Source: Maribacter stanieri | Lineage (GTDB): Bacteria > Bacteroidota > Bacteroidia > Flavobacteriales > Flavobacteriaceae | DNA length: 64,000 bases | Assembly (NCBI RefSeq): GCF_900112245.1 | Contig: NZ_FOYX01000001.1 | Span: 1,537,856-1,601,855, forward strand | Direction: 5' to 3' | Part shown: piece after piece, positions 35,715-45,419 of the stretch | Layout: each line of letters opens with the position of its first letter | How positions within the stretch are numbered: position 1 is the first letter of the stretch | Position numbers and translations under genes: made by a program | The notes under the pieces: generated by a model | What the model saw: the letters and a program-made list of their open reading frames with translations, nothing else | Told to the model about the DNA's origin: nothing | Database searches by the model: none

Positions 35715-36545
35715 TTAATTGACTTTCATTTGTGTAATTACTCGTTGTGGGAATGGTATTTCAATTCCTGCAGCATCAAATCTGTACTTAATTTCTTCCA
35801 TCACATAGAAATGTGCAGCCCAAAAATCGGGATTGTTCGCCCAAAAACGAAGGGTTAGATTTACTGAACTATCTCCTAATTCACCTACATATACTTCTGG
35901 TTCAGGAGCCTTTAAAATTGTTTCGCGTTCAGCGCAAATAGCTAATAATATTTCTTTGGCTTGTTTTATGTTAGAACCGTAACCTATACCAACATCAATT
36001 TTATCTCTTCTTGTATCTAATGCGTTATAATTAGTTATAGTGTTATTGGATAGTTGACCATTTGGTATAATAGCTATTTGATTTCCAAAGGTGCTTACTT
36101 TAGTAGTGAAAATAGATATTTCCCTTACCGTTCCATCTACACCCTGTGCAGATATAAAATCCCCTATTTTAAAAGGCTTAAATAAAAGGATAAGTACACC
36201 ACCGGCAAAATTAGCCAATGAACCTTGTAGTGCTAAACCTATAGCTAAACCTGCAGATGCAAGTATAGCGACTAAAGAAGTTGTTTGAACTCCCAATTGG
36301 GTAATAACCAATACAAATAATATAATTTTTAAAGCAATACTAATAAAGCTTTGTAAAAATGTCTCTAGTGCTAAATCATAGTCTTTTTTAGCAAAAAACT
36401 TGCGAATCATTTTATTGATGAATCGTATTAAATACGTTCCGGCAATTAAAAGAAATATTGCCCATAACACACTGGGTAAAACAGCCCATAACCAGGCAAT
36501 TGCATTATCTGCATGTTCTTGCAGATTTGTTATTTTATCTAACAT
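35715..36545 (-). CDS. Small-conductance mechanosensitive channel (MscS family)
   Basis: A 276-residue MscS-type channel protein that opens under membrane tension to release solutes during osmotic downshock. It has three N-terminal helices, the third being the Gly/Ala-rich pore helix (ILASAGLAIGLALQGSLANF, about 89-108), then the beta-domain segment GDFISAQGVDGTVREI and a mixed alpha-beta C-terminus (NDxR-type FWANNPDFW). The length is that of the simple E. coli MscS (286 residues). It shares a terminator with the convergent tsaB and is followed upstream on its strand by the DUF255 gene after a 65-base gap. Confidence 0.9.
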   Translation of the reverse strand: MLDKITNLQEHADNAIAWLWAVLPSVLWAIFLLIAGTYLIRFINKMIRKFFAKKDYDLALETFLQSFISIALKIILFVLVITQLGVQTTSLVAILASAGLAIGLALQGSLANFAGGVLILLFKPFKIGDFISAQGVDGTVREISIFTTKVSTFGNQIAIIPNGQLSNNTITNYNALDTRRDKIDVGIGYGSNIKQAKEILLAICAERETILKAPEPEVYVGELGDSSVNLTLRFWANNPDFWAAHFYVMEEIKYRFDAAGIEIPFPQRVITQMKVN

Positions 36546-36610
36546 ATAATTTTTTCTTTCGGCTTAACCTCTAACTACTTACTTGATAATAATAGGATTT
36601 TAAACAATGA

Positions 36611-38662
36611 TTAAATCACTGTTTCAACAAGGTTTAATACTTTGCTTGGTTCTTCCACGGGCATTTGACAGCTACCGTGATTACAAACGTAAATTAGTGT
36701 CTTGTTCATTACATACCTATTCATTAAAAGAGGTAGGTTGCTGGTTTTAGCATTTGAAGCAGCAAATATAACGTTTGGAAGATAGTTCTTCATAAGGGTT
36801 TTGCATATGGGTTCATAATTTTCACCGATAGAGACCACTTCAAAGAATTTTTGATTCATAAGTAACGCAAGGTGAAGCCAATTAGCATGATTTTGAGGAT
36901 TTTCAATGACTGAAGGTTTCATTGTTTTCATCATTTTGTCCAACCTAATATCAAGATTATCTTCGGGGAAATATTTAGAAAGTTTATGAAGATTGTGAGC
37001 CATCATTGAATTGGAAGAAGGAATTACATTATCGGCTACCTCTAAAGTTCTTCTAATAAGATCGTCTTCCTTATTTGACGTGAAATAGAAGAGTCCCGTT
37101 GTATCATCAGAAAAATTATCAATAGCATACTTAGTCAATTGTAAACTCTGCTCAAGCCATTGTTCATCGAAAGATATTTCATAGAGCCCTAAAAAAGCAT
37201 CAATGGTAGAGGAGTAATCTTCTAAGAATCCGTTTATAGTACTTTTTCCATTTTTAAAATTTCTGTAAAGACCACCATCTTCGGTCATCATATTTTTGAT
37301 AATGAAGTGTGCGTTTTTTAACGCTAATTCTAAATAAGTTTCATTTTCTAAATATTTGTAGGCATCTGTAAGTCCCTTTAATGCTAATCCGTTCCAAGAG
37401 GTTAAAATCTTATCATCTAATCTAGGTTTATTTCTTTTCTCTCTTTCACTCTTCAATAAACTTAGACAATTAGCTATAGTTTGCTGTAATTCTATTTTAG
37501 TAATAGAGTGGTTCATTGCAATGTCTAAAGCTTCTGAATCTCTAATAAGAACATAGTTTTCTTCTTCCCAATACCCATAAGAATTTATGCTGAAGTATTC
37601 ACTAAAGACAGGGTAATCTTCTTTTAATAATTCTTTAAGTTCATTTTCTTTCCAAACATAAAAAGCCCCTTCTACTAATTTATTATGCTCGTTAAGACTG
37701 TCTGCATCTAAAGAAGAATAGAACCCGTTACTTTTATCTAAAAGTTCCTCTTTTAAGAAATCAATACTTTTTTCTACAACACCTTTATAAAGTTCATTTT
37801 TAGTATCGGCAAATGCTTTGGAATACAGACTTATAAGCAATCCGTTGTCATATAACATTTTTTCAAAGTGGGGAACATGCCACTTTGTATCTACGGAATA
37901 CCTTGAAAAACCCCCACCGACATGATCAAATATACCTCCCCATGCCATTCGTTTTAAAGTTGTATTCACATATTCTGCAACACCTTCATCTTGTTTTGAA
38001 TGCGAATAGTGTAATAAGAAATTAAGGTTTGTTGGCATCATAAACTTAGGAGCTCGCTTGTAGCCTCCTAAAAAAGTATCAAAATAGTTAGACCAGTCTT
38101 TCACCAATTCATCTATTTCCGATGTTATGATTAAATCATGACTATCATCAAAAGTAATTGCGTTTATTTCTTTAAGCCCATTGGCCATATTCTCGGCGTA
38201 GCCAATAATTTTGTTTGGGTCTTCTATATAAAGCTGCTGAAGTTGATTTAATACCTGTATCCATTCTTGTTTTTTTACAAATGTGGCACCCCAAAAAGGC
38301 CTACCGTCAGGTAGAGCTAATATATTTAATGGCCATCCTCCACTACCAGTCATCATTTGCAAAGCGTCCATGTAGATATGGTCAATATCTGGTCTCTCTT
38401 CTCTATCTACCTTAATATTTATGAAATGAGAATTCATAGTCTCTGCAACTTCCTCATCTTCAAAACATTCGTGTTCCATAACATGGCACCAATGGCAGGC
38501 AGCATATCCTATACTAATTAATATTAGCTTTTGCTCCTCTTTGGCTTGTTGAAGTGCTTCTGTGTTCCAAGCTTCCCAATTAACTGGGTTGTGAGCATGT
38601 TGTAATAAATACGGACTACTTTCTTTAATTAAACTGTTGGTATGTTTATGTGGGGTTGACAT
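36611..38662 (-). CDS. DUF255 thioredoxin-domain protein (YyaL/SPATA20-like)
   Basis: A 683-residue protein with an N-terminal thioredoxin-like DUF255 domain (about 1-165) and a C-terminal six-hairpin (alpha/alpha) glycosidase-like region (about 200-683). The redox motif [12 protein letters not shown] (Cys56 and Cys59) and [15 protein letters not shown] at the start are hallmarks. The family is broadly conserved but poorly characterised. I take the ATG at 38662 ([10 protein letters not shown]); a longer frame from 38701 would begin inside the dodecin terminator hairpin, so it is unlikely to be translated. Confidence 0.9.
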   Translation of the reverse strand: MSTPHKHTNSLIKESSPYLLQHAHNPVNWEAWNTEALQQAKEEQKLILISIGYAACHWCHVMEHECFEDEEVAETMNSHFINIKVDREERPDIDHIYMDALQMMTGSGGWPLNILALPDGRPFWGATFVKKQEWIQVLNQLQQLYIEDPNKIIGYAENMANGLKEINAITFDDSHDLIITSEIDELVKDWSNYFDTFLGGYKRAPKFMMPTNLNFLLHYSHSKQDEGVAEYVNTTLKRMAWGGIFDHVGGGFSRYSVDTKWHVPHFEKMLYDNGLLISLYSKAFADTKNELYKGVVEKSIDFLKEELLDKSNGFYSSLDADSLNEHNKLVEGAFYVWKENELKELLKEDYPVFSEYFSINSYGYWEEENYVLIRDSEALDIAMNHSITKIELQQTIANCLSLLKSEREKRNKPRLDDKILTSWNGLALKGLTDAYKYLENETYLELALKNAHFIIKNMMTEDGGLYRNFKNGKSTINGFLEDYSSTIDAFLGLYEISFDEQWLEQSLQLTKYAIDNFSDDTTGLFYFTSNKEDDLIRRTLEVADNVIPSSNSMMAHNLHKLSKYFPEDNLDIRLDKMMKTMKPSVIENPQNHANWLHLALLMNQKFFEVVSIGENYEPICKTLMKNYLPNVIFAASNAKTSNLPLLMNRYVMNKTLIYVCNHGSCQMPVEEPSKVLNLVETVI

Positions 38663-38685
38663 AGAATAGTTATTAGTATTAGGAC

Positions 38686-38711
38686 AAAAAAAAGCGCCCA
38701 AAGGCGCTTTT
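38686..38711 (-). terminator. Terminator after the dodecin gene (minus strand)
   Basis: A 9-bp perfect stem (38690-38698 with 38703-38711, core GCGCC) with a CAAA loop. On the minus strand it is followed by a run of eight T, spanning 38693-38686. It follows the dodecin stop by about 20 bases. Confidence 0.85.
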
Positions 38712-38729
38712 AATATTTGTGAATAATTG

Positions 38730-38930
38730 TTATTTCACTTCAAAAGTGATTTTAACATTTACTCTGTAATTTTTGATTTTTCCATCTTCAACGGTAGCAC
38801 TTTGCTCGTTGATGTAAACCGATTTAATATTTTTTACTGATTTAGATGCTTCTGAAACTGCTTTTTTAGCTGCGTCTTCCCATCCATTATCAGAATTTGC
38901 TAATATTTCGATTACTTTTAAAACTGCCAT
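38730..38930 (-). CDS. Dodecin family protein
   Basis: A 66-residue protein that binds flavin or coenzyme A as a dodecamer and acts as a small storage and buffering protein. The sequence opens [32 protein letters not shown] and has the ribbon strand [28 protein letters not shown], matching the dodecin fold in order and length. The tryptophan that stacks on the flavin is W17. It is transcribed from the minus strand, upstream of the DUF255 gene but separated by a terminator. Confidence 0.94.
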   Translation of the reverse strand: MAVLKVIEILANSDNGWEDAAKKAVSEASKSVKNIKSVYINEQSATVEDGKIKNYRVNVKITFEVK

Positions 38931-39001
38931 AATTAATGATTTTTAGATTTACTACAAGTTACAAAAATTGAAGGCAATGTTTAATTCATTTCAATTTTTA
39001 A

Positions 39002-39913
39002 TTAGCCGTTAATAGCAACAACCTCATTTACTTTGTCTCCCATCATATTTTTAAGCATGGTTTCTATACCATTCTTTAAGGTAAATGTGGAAGATGGACA
39101 ACCGCTACATGCACCTTGTAAAATTACATTTACAGTTTTGCTTTCGGCATCATATGATTTAAACATAATGTTACCACCATCACTTGCAACCGCTGGTTTT
39201 ACATATTCTTCTAATATATCAACAATTTCTTGTGAAGTTTCGTCAAGCTCAACAGTACTTTCTGCGGTAACGGTTTCAGATACTTGTGCTTCGGCACCAA
39301 TAGATTTTGCGTTATCTGCAACAATCTCTTTACCGGCAGCAATGAAGTTTCTGATTACTTCACGTATTTCAATATTAATATCATCCCACTCTGCTACTTC
39401 ATATTTAGATACTGAAACATAATTTTCATCTATAAACACTTGCTTTACAAATGGAAACTGAAACAACTCCATAGCTAATTTAGAATCTCTTGCTTCATCA
39501 ATATTCTTAAACTCGAACGCAGATCCAACAATTTTTTTACTGGCAACAAATTTCATTGTAGAAGGGTTAGGTGTAACCTCGGCATATACTGTTACTGGAA
39601 TTGGTTTATCCATATCTTGTTCAATAACAATGGTTTCTCCAGAATTTAGATATTCTACCAATTGTTGTGCAACCTCGTCTTTTACATCTTCCCATTGAAC
39701 GATATCGTAACGTTCTAAACCAATAAAATCACCAGAAATGTATACTGTTTTAATAAATGGCAAATAGAATAATTGCTGTGCTAAAGGAGAGTTATGGGCT
39801 TCATCAATATTCTTGAATTCGTAATTCTTACGTTGAACTAATAGATGATTAGTTTCGAACTTTAATATATTGGGGTTATTGGTCTTAACGACCGTAATTG
39901 AATACTCTTTCAT
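39002..39913 (-). CDS. NifU-like Fe-S scaffold protein with two Nfu N-terminal domains
   Basis: A 303-residue Fe-S carrier. Residues about 3-95 and 108-200 are two copies of the Nfu N-terminal domain: the first has NPNILKF and FKNIDEAHNSPLAQQLF, the second NPSTMKF and FKNIDEARDSKLAMELF. A variable acidic linker follows (about 201-225). The C-terminal NifU domain (about 228-303) carries the CxxC cluster ligands in GACSGCPSST (Cys269 and Cys272). The protein should deliver [4Fe-4S] clusters to apo-proteins. Most Nfu proteins have one N-terminal domain or none. It is divergent from the PorP-like gene. Confidence 0.92.
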   Translation of the reverse strand: MKEYSITVVKTNNPNILKFETNHLLVQRKNYEFKNIDEAHNSPLAQQLFYLPFIKTVYISGDFIGLERYDIVQWEDVKDEVAQQLVEYLNSGETIVIEQDMDKPIPVTVYAEVTPNPSTMKFVASKKIVGSAFEFKNIDEARDSKLAMELFQFPFVKQVFIDENYVSVSKYEVAEWDDINIEIREVIRNFIAAGKEIVADNAKSIGAEAQVSETVTAESTVELDETSQEIVDILEEYVKPAVASDGGNIMFKSYDAESKTVNVILQGACSGCPSSTFTLKNGIETMLKNMMGDKVNEVVAING

Positions 39914-40036
39914 TTCTCAAAAATTTTGTGTAAAAATACAAAGGAAATCTTAGTTTGCACCTACATAATAATGTTGAGGTTAACTCGTTATACACTTTAT
40001 ATTAGTGAAACTAAACCTTAGTTTTAAAGTCCCAAG

Positions 40037-41059
40037 ATGAAATACCATATACTTCTATTGTTTACAGTGCTTATGATTGGTTTAAAATCTAATGCGCAAG
40101 AGGGTATTCCTGTTTATTTTGATTATTTGTCAGATAACTACTATTTAGTTTTTCCATCTATGGCCGGTATTGGCGAAGGAGGAAAAGTTAGGGCTACGGC
40201 TAGAAAGCAATGGTTTGGTGTTGATGATGCCCCAAGTTTGCAAACTATTAATGCTCATTTTAGATTAGGTGATTCTCCAAGTGGTATTGGTGCAATTCTT
40301 TTTAATGATGCAAATGGTTACCATTCACAAACCGGATTAAAGCTTACTTATGCCCATCATTTAAGAATGGGAGGCGATGATATTAGACAATTGAATCAGC
40401 TGTCATTTGGTTTAAGTGGAACAATACTACAAAGTAGTTTAGATGAAACTGAATTTAGGTCTGTAACACCTGACCCTGCAGTTTCCGGTATTAAATTAAG
40501 TTCATCTTATACTAATGTCGATATAGGTGTATCTTATAATTATCAAGAGTTTTATACTCATTTTGCTGTTACTAATGCGTTAACAGGTAGTAAGAGAAAC
40601 TTATATTATAGAGATAGACAAGATAATCCAGATGAGTTGGTTATAGATAATATTAGAAGATTTTTGGTTTCCGCAGGTTATGTTTTTGGAAGGAGTGAAT
40701 GGCAATTTGAGCCTTCTGTACTTTTTCAATTAACAGAATTTACCAAAGAGAAAAGTTTGGACATCAATGCGAAAGTGTATAAAGATGTTGATTTTGGTCG
40801 TATTTGGGGTGGATTATCTTACAGAAGAAGTTTTGATGGAGCCCAATTTCAAGACAATGCATCTTTTGGAGAACAACGTTTGCAATTAGTAACACCTATT
40901 GTAGGTGCTAATATTAATAATTTTATGGTGTCTTATAATTACTCTTATCAGATGGGAGATATTCGTTTTGATAATGGTGGTTTTCATCAAATTACCCTTG
41001 GGTATGATTTTGGACAAAAAGAACGTAAATATGATTGTTATTGCCCAGCGGCAAATTAA
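40037..41059 (+). CDS. PorP/SprF family type IX secretion membrane protein (stand-alone)
   Basis: A 340-residue predicted outer-membrane beta-barrel of the PorP/SprF family. It has a signal peptide (about 1-20, ending SNAQ) and the usual early segment LVFPSMAGI with KVRATARKQWFGV. The beta-barrel ends at LGYDFGQ, followed by a short tail ERKYDCYCPAAN with two cysteines. PorP proteins work with the T9SS, either as part of its core or as partners of type B cargo. No cargo gene is adjacent, which suggests a general T9SS role, unlike the cassette at 51148. It stands alone between two minus-strand genes. Confidence 0.88.
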   Translation: MKYHILLLFTVLMIGLKSNAQEGIPVYFDYLSDNYYLVFPSMAGIGEGGKVRATARKQWFGVDDAPSLQTINAHFRLGDSPSGIGAILFNDANGYHSQTGLKLTYAHHLRMGGDDIRQLNQLSFGLSGTILQSSLDETEFRSVTPDPAVSGIKLSSSYTNVDIGVSYNYQEFYTHFAVTNALTGSKRNLYYRDRQDNPDELVIDNIRRFLVSAGYVFGRSEWQFEPSVLFQLTEFTKEKSLDINAKVYKDVDFGRIWGGLSYRRSFDGAQFQDNASFGEQRLQLVTPIVGANINNFMVSYNYSYQMGDIRFDNGGFHQITLGYDFGQKERKYDCYCPAAN

Positions 41060-41060
41060 T

Positions 41061-41088
41061 AAGGCCTGTTCGAAATTGAACAGACCTT
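41061..41088. terminator. Possible terminator hairpin between PorP-like and VWA genes
   Basis: An imperfect 11-bp stem (41061-41071 with 41078-41088, one mismatch that becomes a G-U pair on the minus strand). There is no strong T run, so this is uncertain. Confidence 0.35.
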
Positions 41089-41099
41089 GTTCATGATTA

Positions 41100-42275
41100 T
41101 TATTCCCAACTATAATTTTTAGAAGCAGCTTGCTTTTTTATCGCTTTAATCATAGCATTTTCTAATTCGCCAGATTTATCATTGGTTTTGTTTTTAGAAA
41201 TATAGGCTAATCTCTTTGTATTGTATTCTCGTATCTCTTTTTGAATCTGCTCTCTTTCAATTTTCTTTGTATCTACAAAGGTCTTTATTTCCTTTTCACT
41301 TTTGCCTTGTAACTCTGCTGGCAGTTCTTCATTTTGTATAGAACTTATTTCGAATTCTTCATCTTCATAGGCATCAACTAAATCCCATTTTTTGTTATTG
41401 TAAAGCCTAGAACTTTTACTTACTGCTCTTTTAACTGCAACAGCCTCTTGCATTTCTAATGCATTCTCATCTTGTGTCGCTTGAGCCATATATTTCGCTT
41501 TACCCATAGATCCATATGATATGTAGGTTTTATTCAATTTTGAATTTAGTTTTATAATAATATCGTCATAGGGTGTGGTAATATGCACAACCTCTTTGTT
41601 ATGATCAATAGCCATATACTCACCACCTGTTAGTGCTGCGCCATTTTTCCAATCTGAACTAATTCCTAATTCATAATTTCCGCAGAAAATAGTATTAACA
41701 ACCACATCTTTTTCATTGGCATTTGCAAGCGCTGTTCTATAATTGTATCTGCCTTGGTCAAAAGGTTCATTACCGGCAATAAAAATCATTCGAAGTAAGT
41801 CTGGATCTTTGTTCCACGGTAATTGATGTAGAGAAGTCTGTAGAACCTTTCCACAATATTCTTCACCACCATTGGTTGTCAAAGAGAATAATTTTTCGGA
41901 AATCTCATCTAAATCACTGCTGAAACCTAACACTTGCTGAATATAACCCTCACCGGCAGAAAGATAGTCATTACCATATTGGTATAACGCAATTTGTAAT
42001 TTTGGTCTTGTATCATTTCCACACTTGGCTAAACTAAATTCGTTTACAATTTCCCATAATTGAGTTTTTGCTTGGTTAAGTAGCCCGTCCATACTATTAC
42101 TAGTGTCTAACAACAGCGCTATTTGAACAATATTTTCCTTAATCGGTACTGTTGTTTCCGTAGCGTGTGCAATTAGTTCAATAGGCTTTTTTTTATCACT
42201 TATATTGCATGCAGATATTGTAGATAAGGTTAGCATCGCTAAGCCTAATGATCCAAATTGTTTAATAGTTTTCAT
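41100..42275 (-). CDS. von Willebrand factor A domain lipoprotein
   Basis: A 391-residue protein with a lipoprotein signal: a hydrophobic stretch ending TISAC, with Cys23 the lipidated residue. A VWA domain (about 50-235) holds the metal-ion-dependent adhesion site start LLLDTSNSMDG (D57, S59, S61). The remaining C-terminus is charged and helical (about 250-391). VWA lipoproteins usually bind partner proteins through a divalent cation. No moxR or other VWA-operon gene is next to it, so its job is unknown. It is divergent from the histidine kinase gene, 202 bases apart. Confidence 0.85.
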   Translation of the reverse strand: MKTIKQFGSLGLAMLTLSTISACNISDKKKPIELIAHATETTVPIKENIVQIALLLDTSNSMDGLLNQAKTQLWEIVNEFSLAKCGNDTRPKLQIALYQYGNDYLSAGEGYIQQVLGFSSDLDEISEKLFSLTTNGGEEYCGKVLQTSLHQLPWNKDPDLLRMIFIAGNEPFDQGRYNYRTALANANEKDVVVNTIFCGNYELGISSDWKNGAALTGGEYMAIDHNKEVVHITTPYDDIIIKLNSKLNKTYISYGSMGKAKYMAQATQDENALEMQEAVAVKRAVSKSSRLYNNKKWDLVDAYEDEEFEISSIQNEELPAELQGKSEKEIKTFVDTKKIEREQIQKEIREYNTKRLAYISKNKTNDKSGELENAMIKAIKKQAASKNYSWE

Positions 42276-42477
42276 ACTTTTCGTTTTAAATTCAATGCTA
42301 AACTAAATGCAAAGAATTTCTAGAAATAACTAAAATGAGTGAAGAGGTCTTTTCACTTAGTAAAGTAATACGGAGAGTTTGTGAAGCAATGAAATTCCCA
42401 ATTAAAAGTGCAATTTTCGGTTATTCTGTATTTTTTTGTACCATTATAATCAGCTAAGTTTACAGTAATCATAACTG

Positions 42478-44682
42478 ATGAAAACTTATTTAAACTACAT
42501 ATTGTTTTTTTTGCTTCTGGGTACGTTAACCGTAAAATCCCAATCGCAAAATGATGCCCTAAAGTTTAATTTAAAGGGCAGAGTAGAGGTTAGAAATAGC
42601 GGGAGACCTATATCTGGTGTATCTATATCTAATGATATGGGGAATTTCGTAATAACCAACGGGCTTGGGGAATTTGAAATTAAAACTAGAATTGGAGATC
42701 AACTTATTATAGAACATGATGACATTGAGACGTTAAGGTATGATGTAGAGAAAAATGATGATGTTTTAATTCTAGTTGAAGATTTTGAATCATCTGCTAT
42801 AAGTAGCAGGTCTAAATCATTGCCAGATATATCTATTAAACATCAACAATTGCTCGATTCGGCAGAAGAATATAAAGCAGATGATATTGAAAGAAGTATT
42901 GATTTAGTAGCTCAGTCCATATCTATTTTAGGTAAAAGAGGAAGGAAAAAAGAACTGGCACGTTCTCTCTCTAAATTAGGGGAGATATACCAATACCATA
43001 AGCAGCTAGATTTAGCGATTGATAATTATGAGGATGCTTTAGAAAATAATAAGACCATTGCTACTTCTTTACTATTGGCCAGGGCGTATAATCTAACCTC
43101 AAGGTATAGTGAGACTATATACTTATTGAATCCGTTATTGGAAATCAAATCTATGCCACCATACCAAAGTGCATTACTTTATGAATTATTGGGAGATGCC
43201 AATAAAGGGGAAGGTAAAGATCTTGTTGCTATAGAATTGTATAATAGAGGTTTGTTAATTGCAGATAAGAATCAGTTGACTCCAAAAATGATTGATCTTA
43301 ATTCGAAAATTGCGGATACGTATTCTTTAGGTAATCAACCAATGGAAGCAGAAGCCTATTATGATAACTCACTTGACCTAGCTACTCAATCAGCACCTAA
43401 ACGAGCATTACAGGAAAAAGAAAAAGTTGCGGATTTTTATAATACAAAAAGTAGGTTCAATGAAGAGATTACGATGCGTAAAAGTAGTCTTGAAGAGCTG
43501 AAGAAATTGAAGTCACCTAATACGGGCGTAAAAAAATTAGAGCTTGGGGATACCATAACATCACAACGTATAAATTATAAAATCGCAAACGCATATATTT
43601 CTCAAGATAAGTATAACGAAGCCATTCCTTTTTTAGAAAAAAGTATTGTTGAAGCAGGTTCAGATGATGATTTAGTAGTACAAAAAGATGCTACAAGAAA
43701 ATTATCTGAAGTATATAAGGTAAAGGGAGATTTTACTAAAGCACTAGATACGTATCAGAACTATGTAGCATTAGTAGATTCCCTATATGTACGTAAAGAA
43801 CAGGAGATTTCTAGGGCAACTCGTTTTAATAGGGAAATTGCAAATGCACAAAATAGACTTACAGGTTTAGAGAAGGAGAGAGAACTATCGCAGAGTAAGT
43901 ACGACTTAGCTTTAACTGAGCAAGAATTAGTGCAAGAAAGCAACAAAAGACAGCAGTTGGTCATTTACTCTTTAATATTTGGACTGTTACTTACTTTATT
44001 GGCGGCATTTTTCTTTTATCGTAGTAATCAACAACAGAAATTAGCTAATAACTTATTGGCGCTAAAATCGTTGAGGTCACAAATGAATCCGCATTTTATT
44101 TTCAATGCTCTAAATTCTGTAAATAATTTTATTTCTAAAAGCGATGAACGAAGTGCTAATAGATACTTAAGTGATTTTTCAACCTTAATGCGTTCGGTGC
44201 TCGAGAATTCAGAAGAAGATTTTATTCCGTTAGAAAAAGAATTGCAACAGCTAGAGCTATATATAAAACTAGAACATTCAAGATTTGAAGATAAATTCGA
44301 TTATCGCATAGATGTTGATGAAAATGTACAGGTTTCTAAATTTCAAATACCACCAATGCTATTGCAACCTTATATTGAAAATGCTATTTGGCACGGACTA
44401 AGGTATAGAGATGAAAAGGGAGAATTGTTGGTGACGGTAAAAGAGAACAGTGTAGATTCTATAATTATTAGTATTACAGATAATGGAATAGGGAGAAAGA
44501 AATCGGCAGAAATAAAAACTCAAAATCAAAGGAAGCAGAAATCTAAAGGAATGGGTATTATTAAAAAACGTGTCGCTATTTTAAATGATATGTATACAGA
44601 TAAAGTAGATATTAAAATTTCAGATTTGCAAGCTGATGGTATCGGCACAAAAGTGCTTTTCATATTAAAAAGAGAAAAATGA
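42478..44682 (+). CDS. TPR-containing LytS-type sensor histidine kinase
   Basis: A 734-residue kinase. Order: signal peptide (about 1-22), carboxypeptidase-regulatory-like beta domain (about 28-100, RVEVRNSGRPISGVSIS), a periplasmic TPR array (about 120-440), a coiled coil (about 440-490), one membrane helix (about 494-515), then a His_kinase domain with the phospho-acceptor motif MNPHFIFNALNS (His539) and an ATPase end with DNGIGRK. It should sense a periplasmic signal and phosphorylate the LytTR regulator encoded next, whose ATG overlaps its stop by 4 bases. Confidence 0.92.
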   Translation: MKTYLNYILFFLLLGTLTVKSQSQNDALKFNLKGRVEVRNSGRPISGVSISNDMGNFVITNGLGEFEIKTRIGDQLIIEHDDIETLRYDVEKNDDVLILVEDFESSAISSRSKSLPDISIKHQQLLDSAEEYKADDIERSIDLVAQSISILGKRGRKKELARSLSKLGEIYQYHKQLDLAIDNYEDALENNKTIATSLLLARAYNLTSRYSETIYLLNPLLEIKSMPPYQSALLYELLGDANKGEGKDLVAIELYNRGLLIADKNQLTPKMIDLNSKIADTYSLGNQPMEAEAYYDNSLDLATQSAPKRALQEKEKVADFYNTKSRFNEEITMRKSSLEELKKLKSPNTGVKKLELGDTITSQRINYKIANAYISQDKYNEAIPFLEKSIVEAGSDDDLVVQKDATRKLSEVYKVKGDFTKALDTYQNYVALVDSLYVRKEQEISRATRFNREIANAQNRLTGLEKERELSQSKYDLALTEQELVQESNKRQQLVIYSLIFGLLLTLLAAFFFYRSNQQQKLANNLLALKSLRSQMNPHFIFNALNSVNNFISKSDERSANRYLSDFSTLMRSVLENSEEDFIPLEKELQQLELYIKLEHSRFEDKFDYRIDVDENVQVSKFQIPPMLLQPYIENAIWHGLRYRDEKGELLVTVKENSVDSIIISITDNGIGRKKSAEIKTQNQRKQKSKGMGIIKKRVAILNDMYTDKVDIKISDLQADGIGTKVLFILKREK

Positions 44683-45410
44683 GTTTAAGAGCAATTTTAG
44701 TAGAAGATGAAGCTAATAGTAGAGAGATTTTAAGAAATTATATATCTAAATATTGCCCTAATGTCAATTTATTAGGTGAAGCGGCATCTATTAAAGAAGC
44801 TTTGGCGCTTATAGAGAATAATGAATTGGACCTTGTGTTTCTTGATGTTGAAATGCCTTTTGGAAATGCTTTTGATTTACTTGATCAATTACCAGATAGA
44901 ACTTTTGAAACTGTATTTGTAACAGCATATGATCACTACGCTAAAGATGCTCTAAATAACCATGCGGCTTATTACTTAACAAAGCCAATAAATATAGATG
45001 AGCTAATAAATGCAGTGGACTATGTAGAAGGGGTACGTGAAAAAGAAGCTAGTTTAGAAGGTGAGGTGCTTAGTACGAAAGCAAACGGAGTAGAAGGTAA
45101 GCTGACATTACCACAGCAAGACGGATTTCAAATATTGAATATAAGTGAAATTCTTTATTGTAAGGCAGATGATAATTATACTGAAATCTATTTATTGAAT
45201 AAGAAGATTTTGGTGAGTAAAACGTTAAAGTATTTTGAAGATGCTTTAACCGAATATCCTTTTGCACGGGTACACAAATCTTTTCTGGTAAATGTAAATG
45301 AAGTTGTAAAATACAGAAAAGGAAAAGGAGGGAGCGTTGTAATGTCCAACGGAAAAGAAGTAATGGTTTCAGCATCAAAAAAGAAAGATTTCCTATCATA
45401 TTTTAATTAA
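44679..45410 (+). CDS. LytTR-family response regulator
   Basis: A 243-residue regulator. The receiver domain (about 3-120) has the acidic pair E9/D10 with E11, the phosphorylated Asp D56 in LVFLDVEMP and the conserved Lys in YYLTKPINID. The C-terminal LytTR DNA-binding domain (about 145-243) reads ILYCKADDNYTEIYL, KSFLVN and SNGKEVMVS. It forms a two-component pair with the kinase just upstream. Target genes are not evident; LytTR sites were not searched for. Confidence 0.94.
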   Translation: MSLRAILVEDEANSREILRNYISKYCPNVNLLGEAASIKEALALIENNELDLVFLDVEMPFGNAFDLLDQLPDRTFETVFVTAYDHYAKDALNNHAAYYLTKPINIDELINAVDYVEGVREKEASLEGEVLSTKANGVEGKLTLPQQDGFQILNISEILYCKADDNYTEIYLLNKKILVSKTLKYFEDALTEYPFARVHKSFLVNVNEVVKYRKGKGGSVVMSNGKEVMVSASKKKDFLSYFN

Positions 45411-45419
45411 TGACTATAA

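Noticed and set aside
38663-38701. Extended start for the DUF255 gene
   Set aside because: The extra residues are read from within the dodecin terminator hairpin; the ATG at 38662 matches family starts.
40905-41096. 63-residue plus-strand frame overlapping the PorP-like gene end
   Set aside because: It is an alternative frame of the PorP-like gene and runs into the following hairpin.
45070-45399. 109-residue minus-strand frame opposite the LytTR gene
   Set aside because: Antisense to a well-supported LytTR domain and without any recognisable motif.
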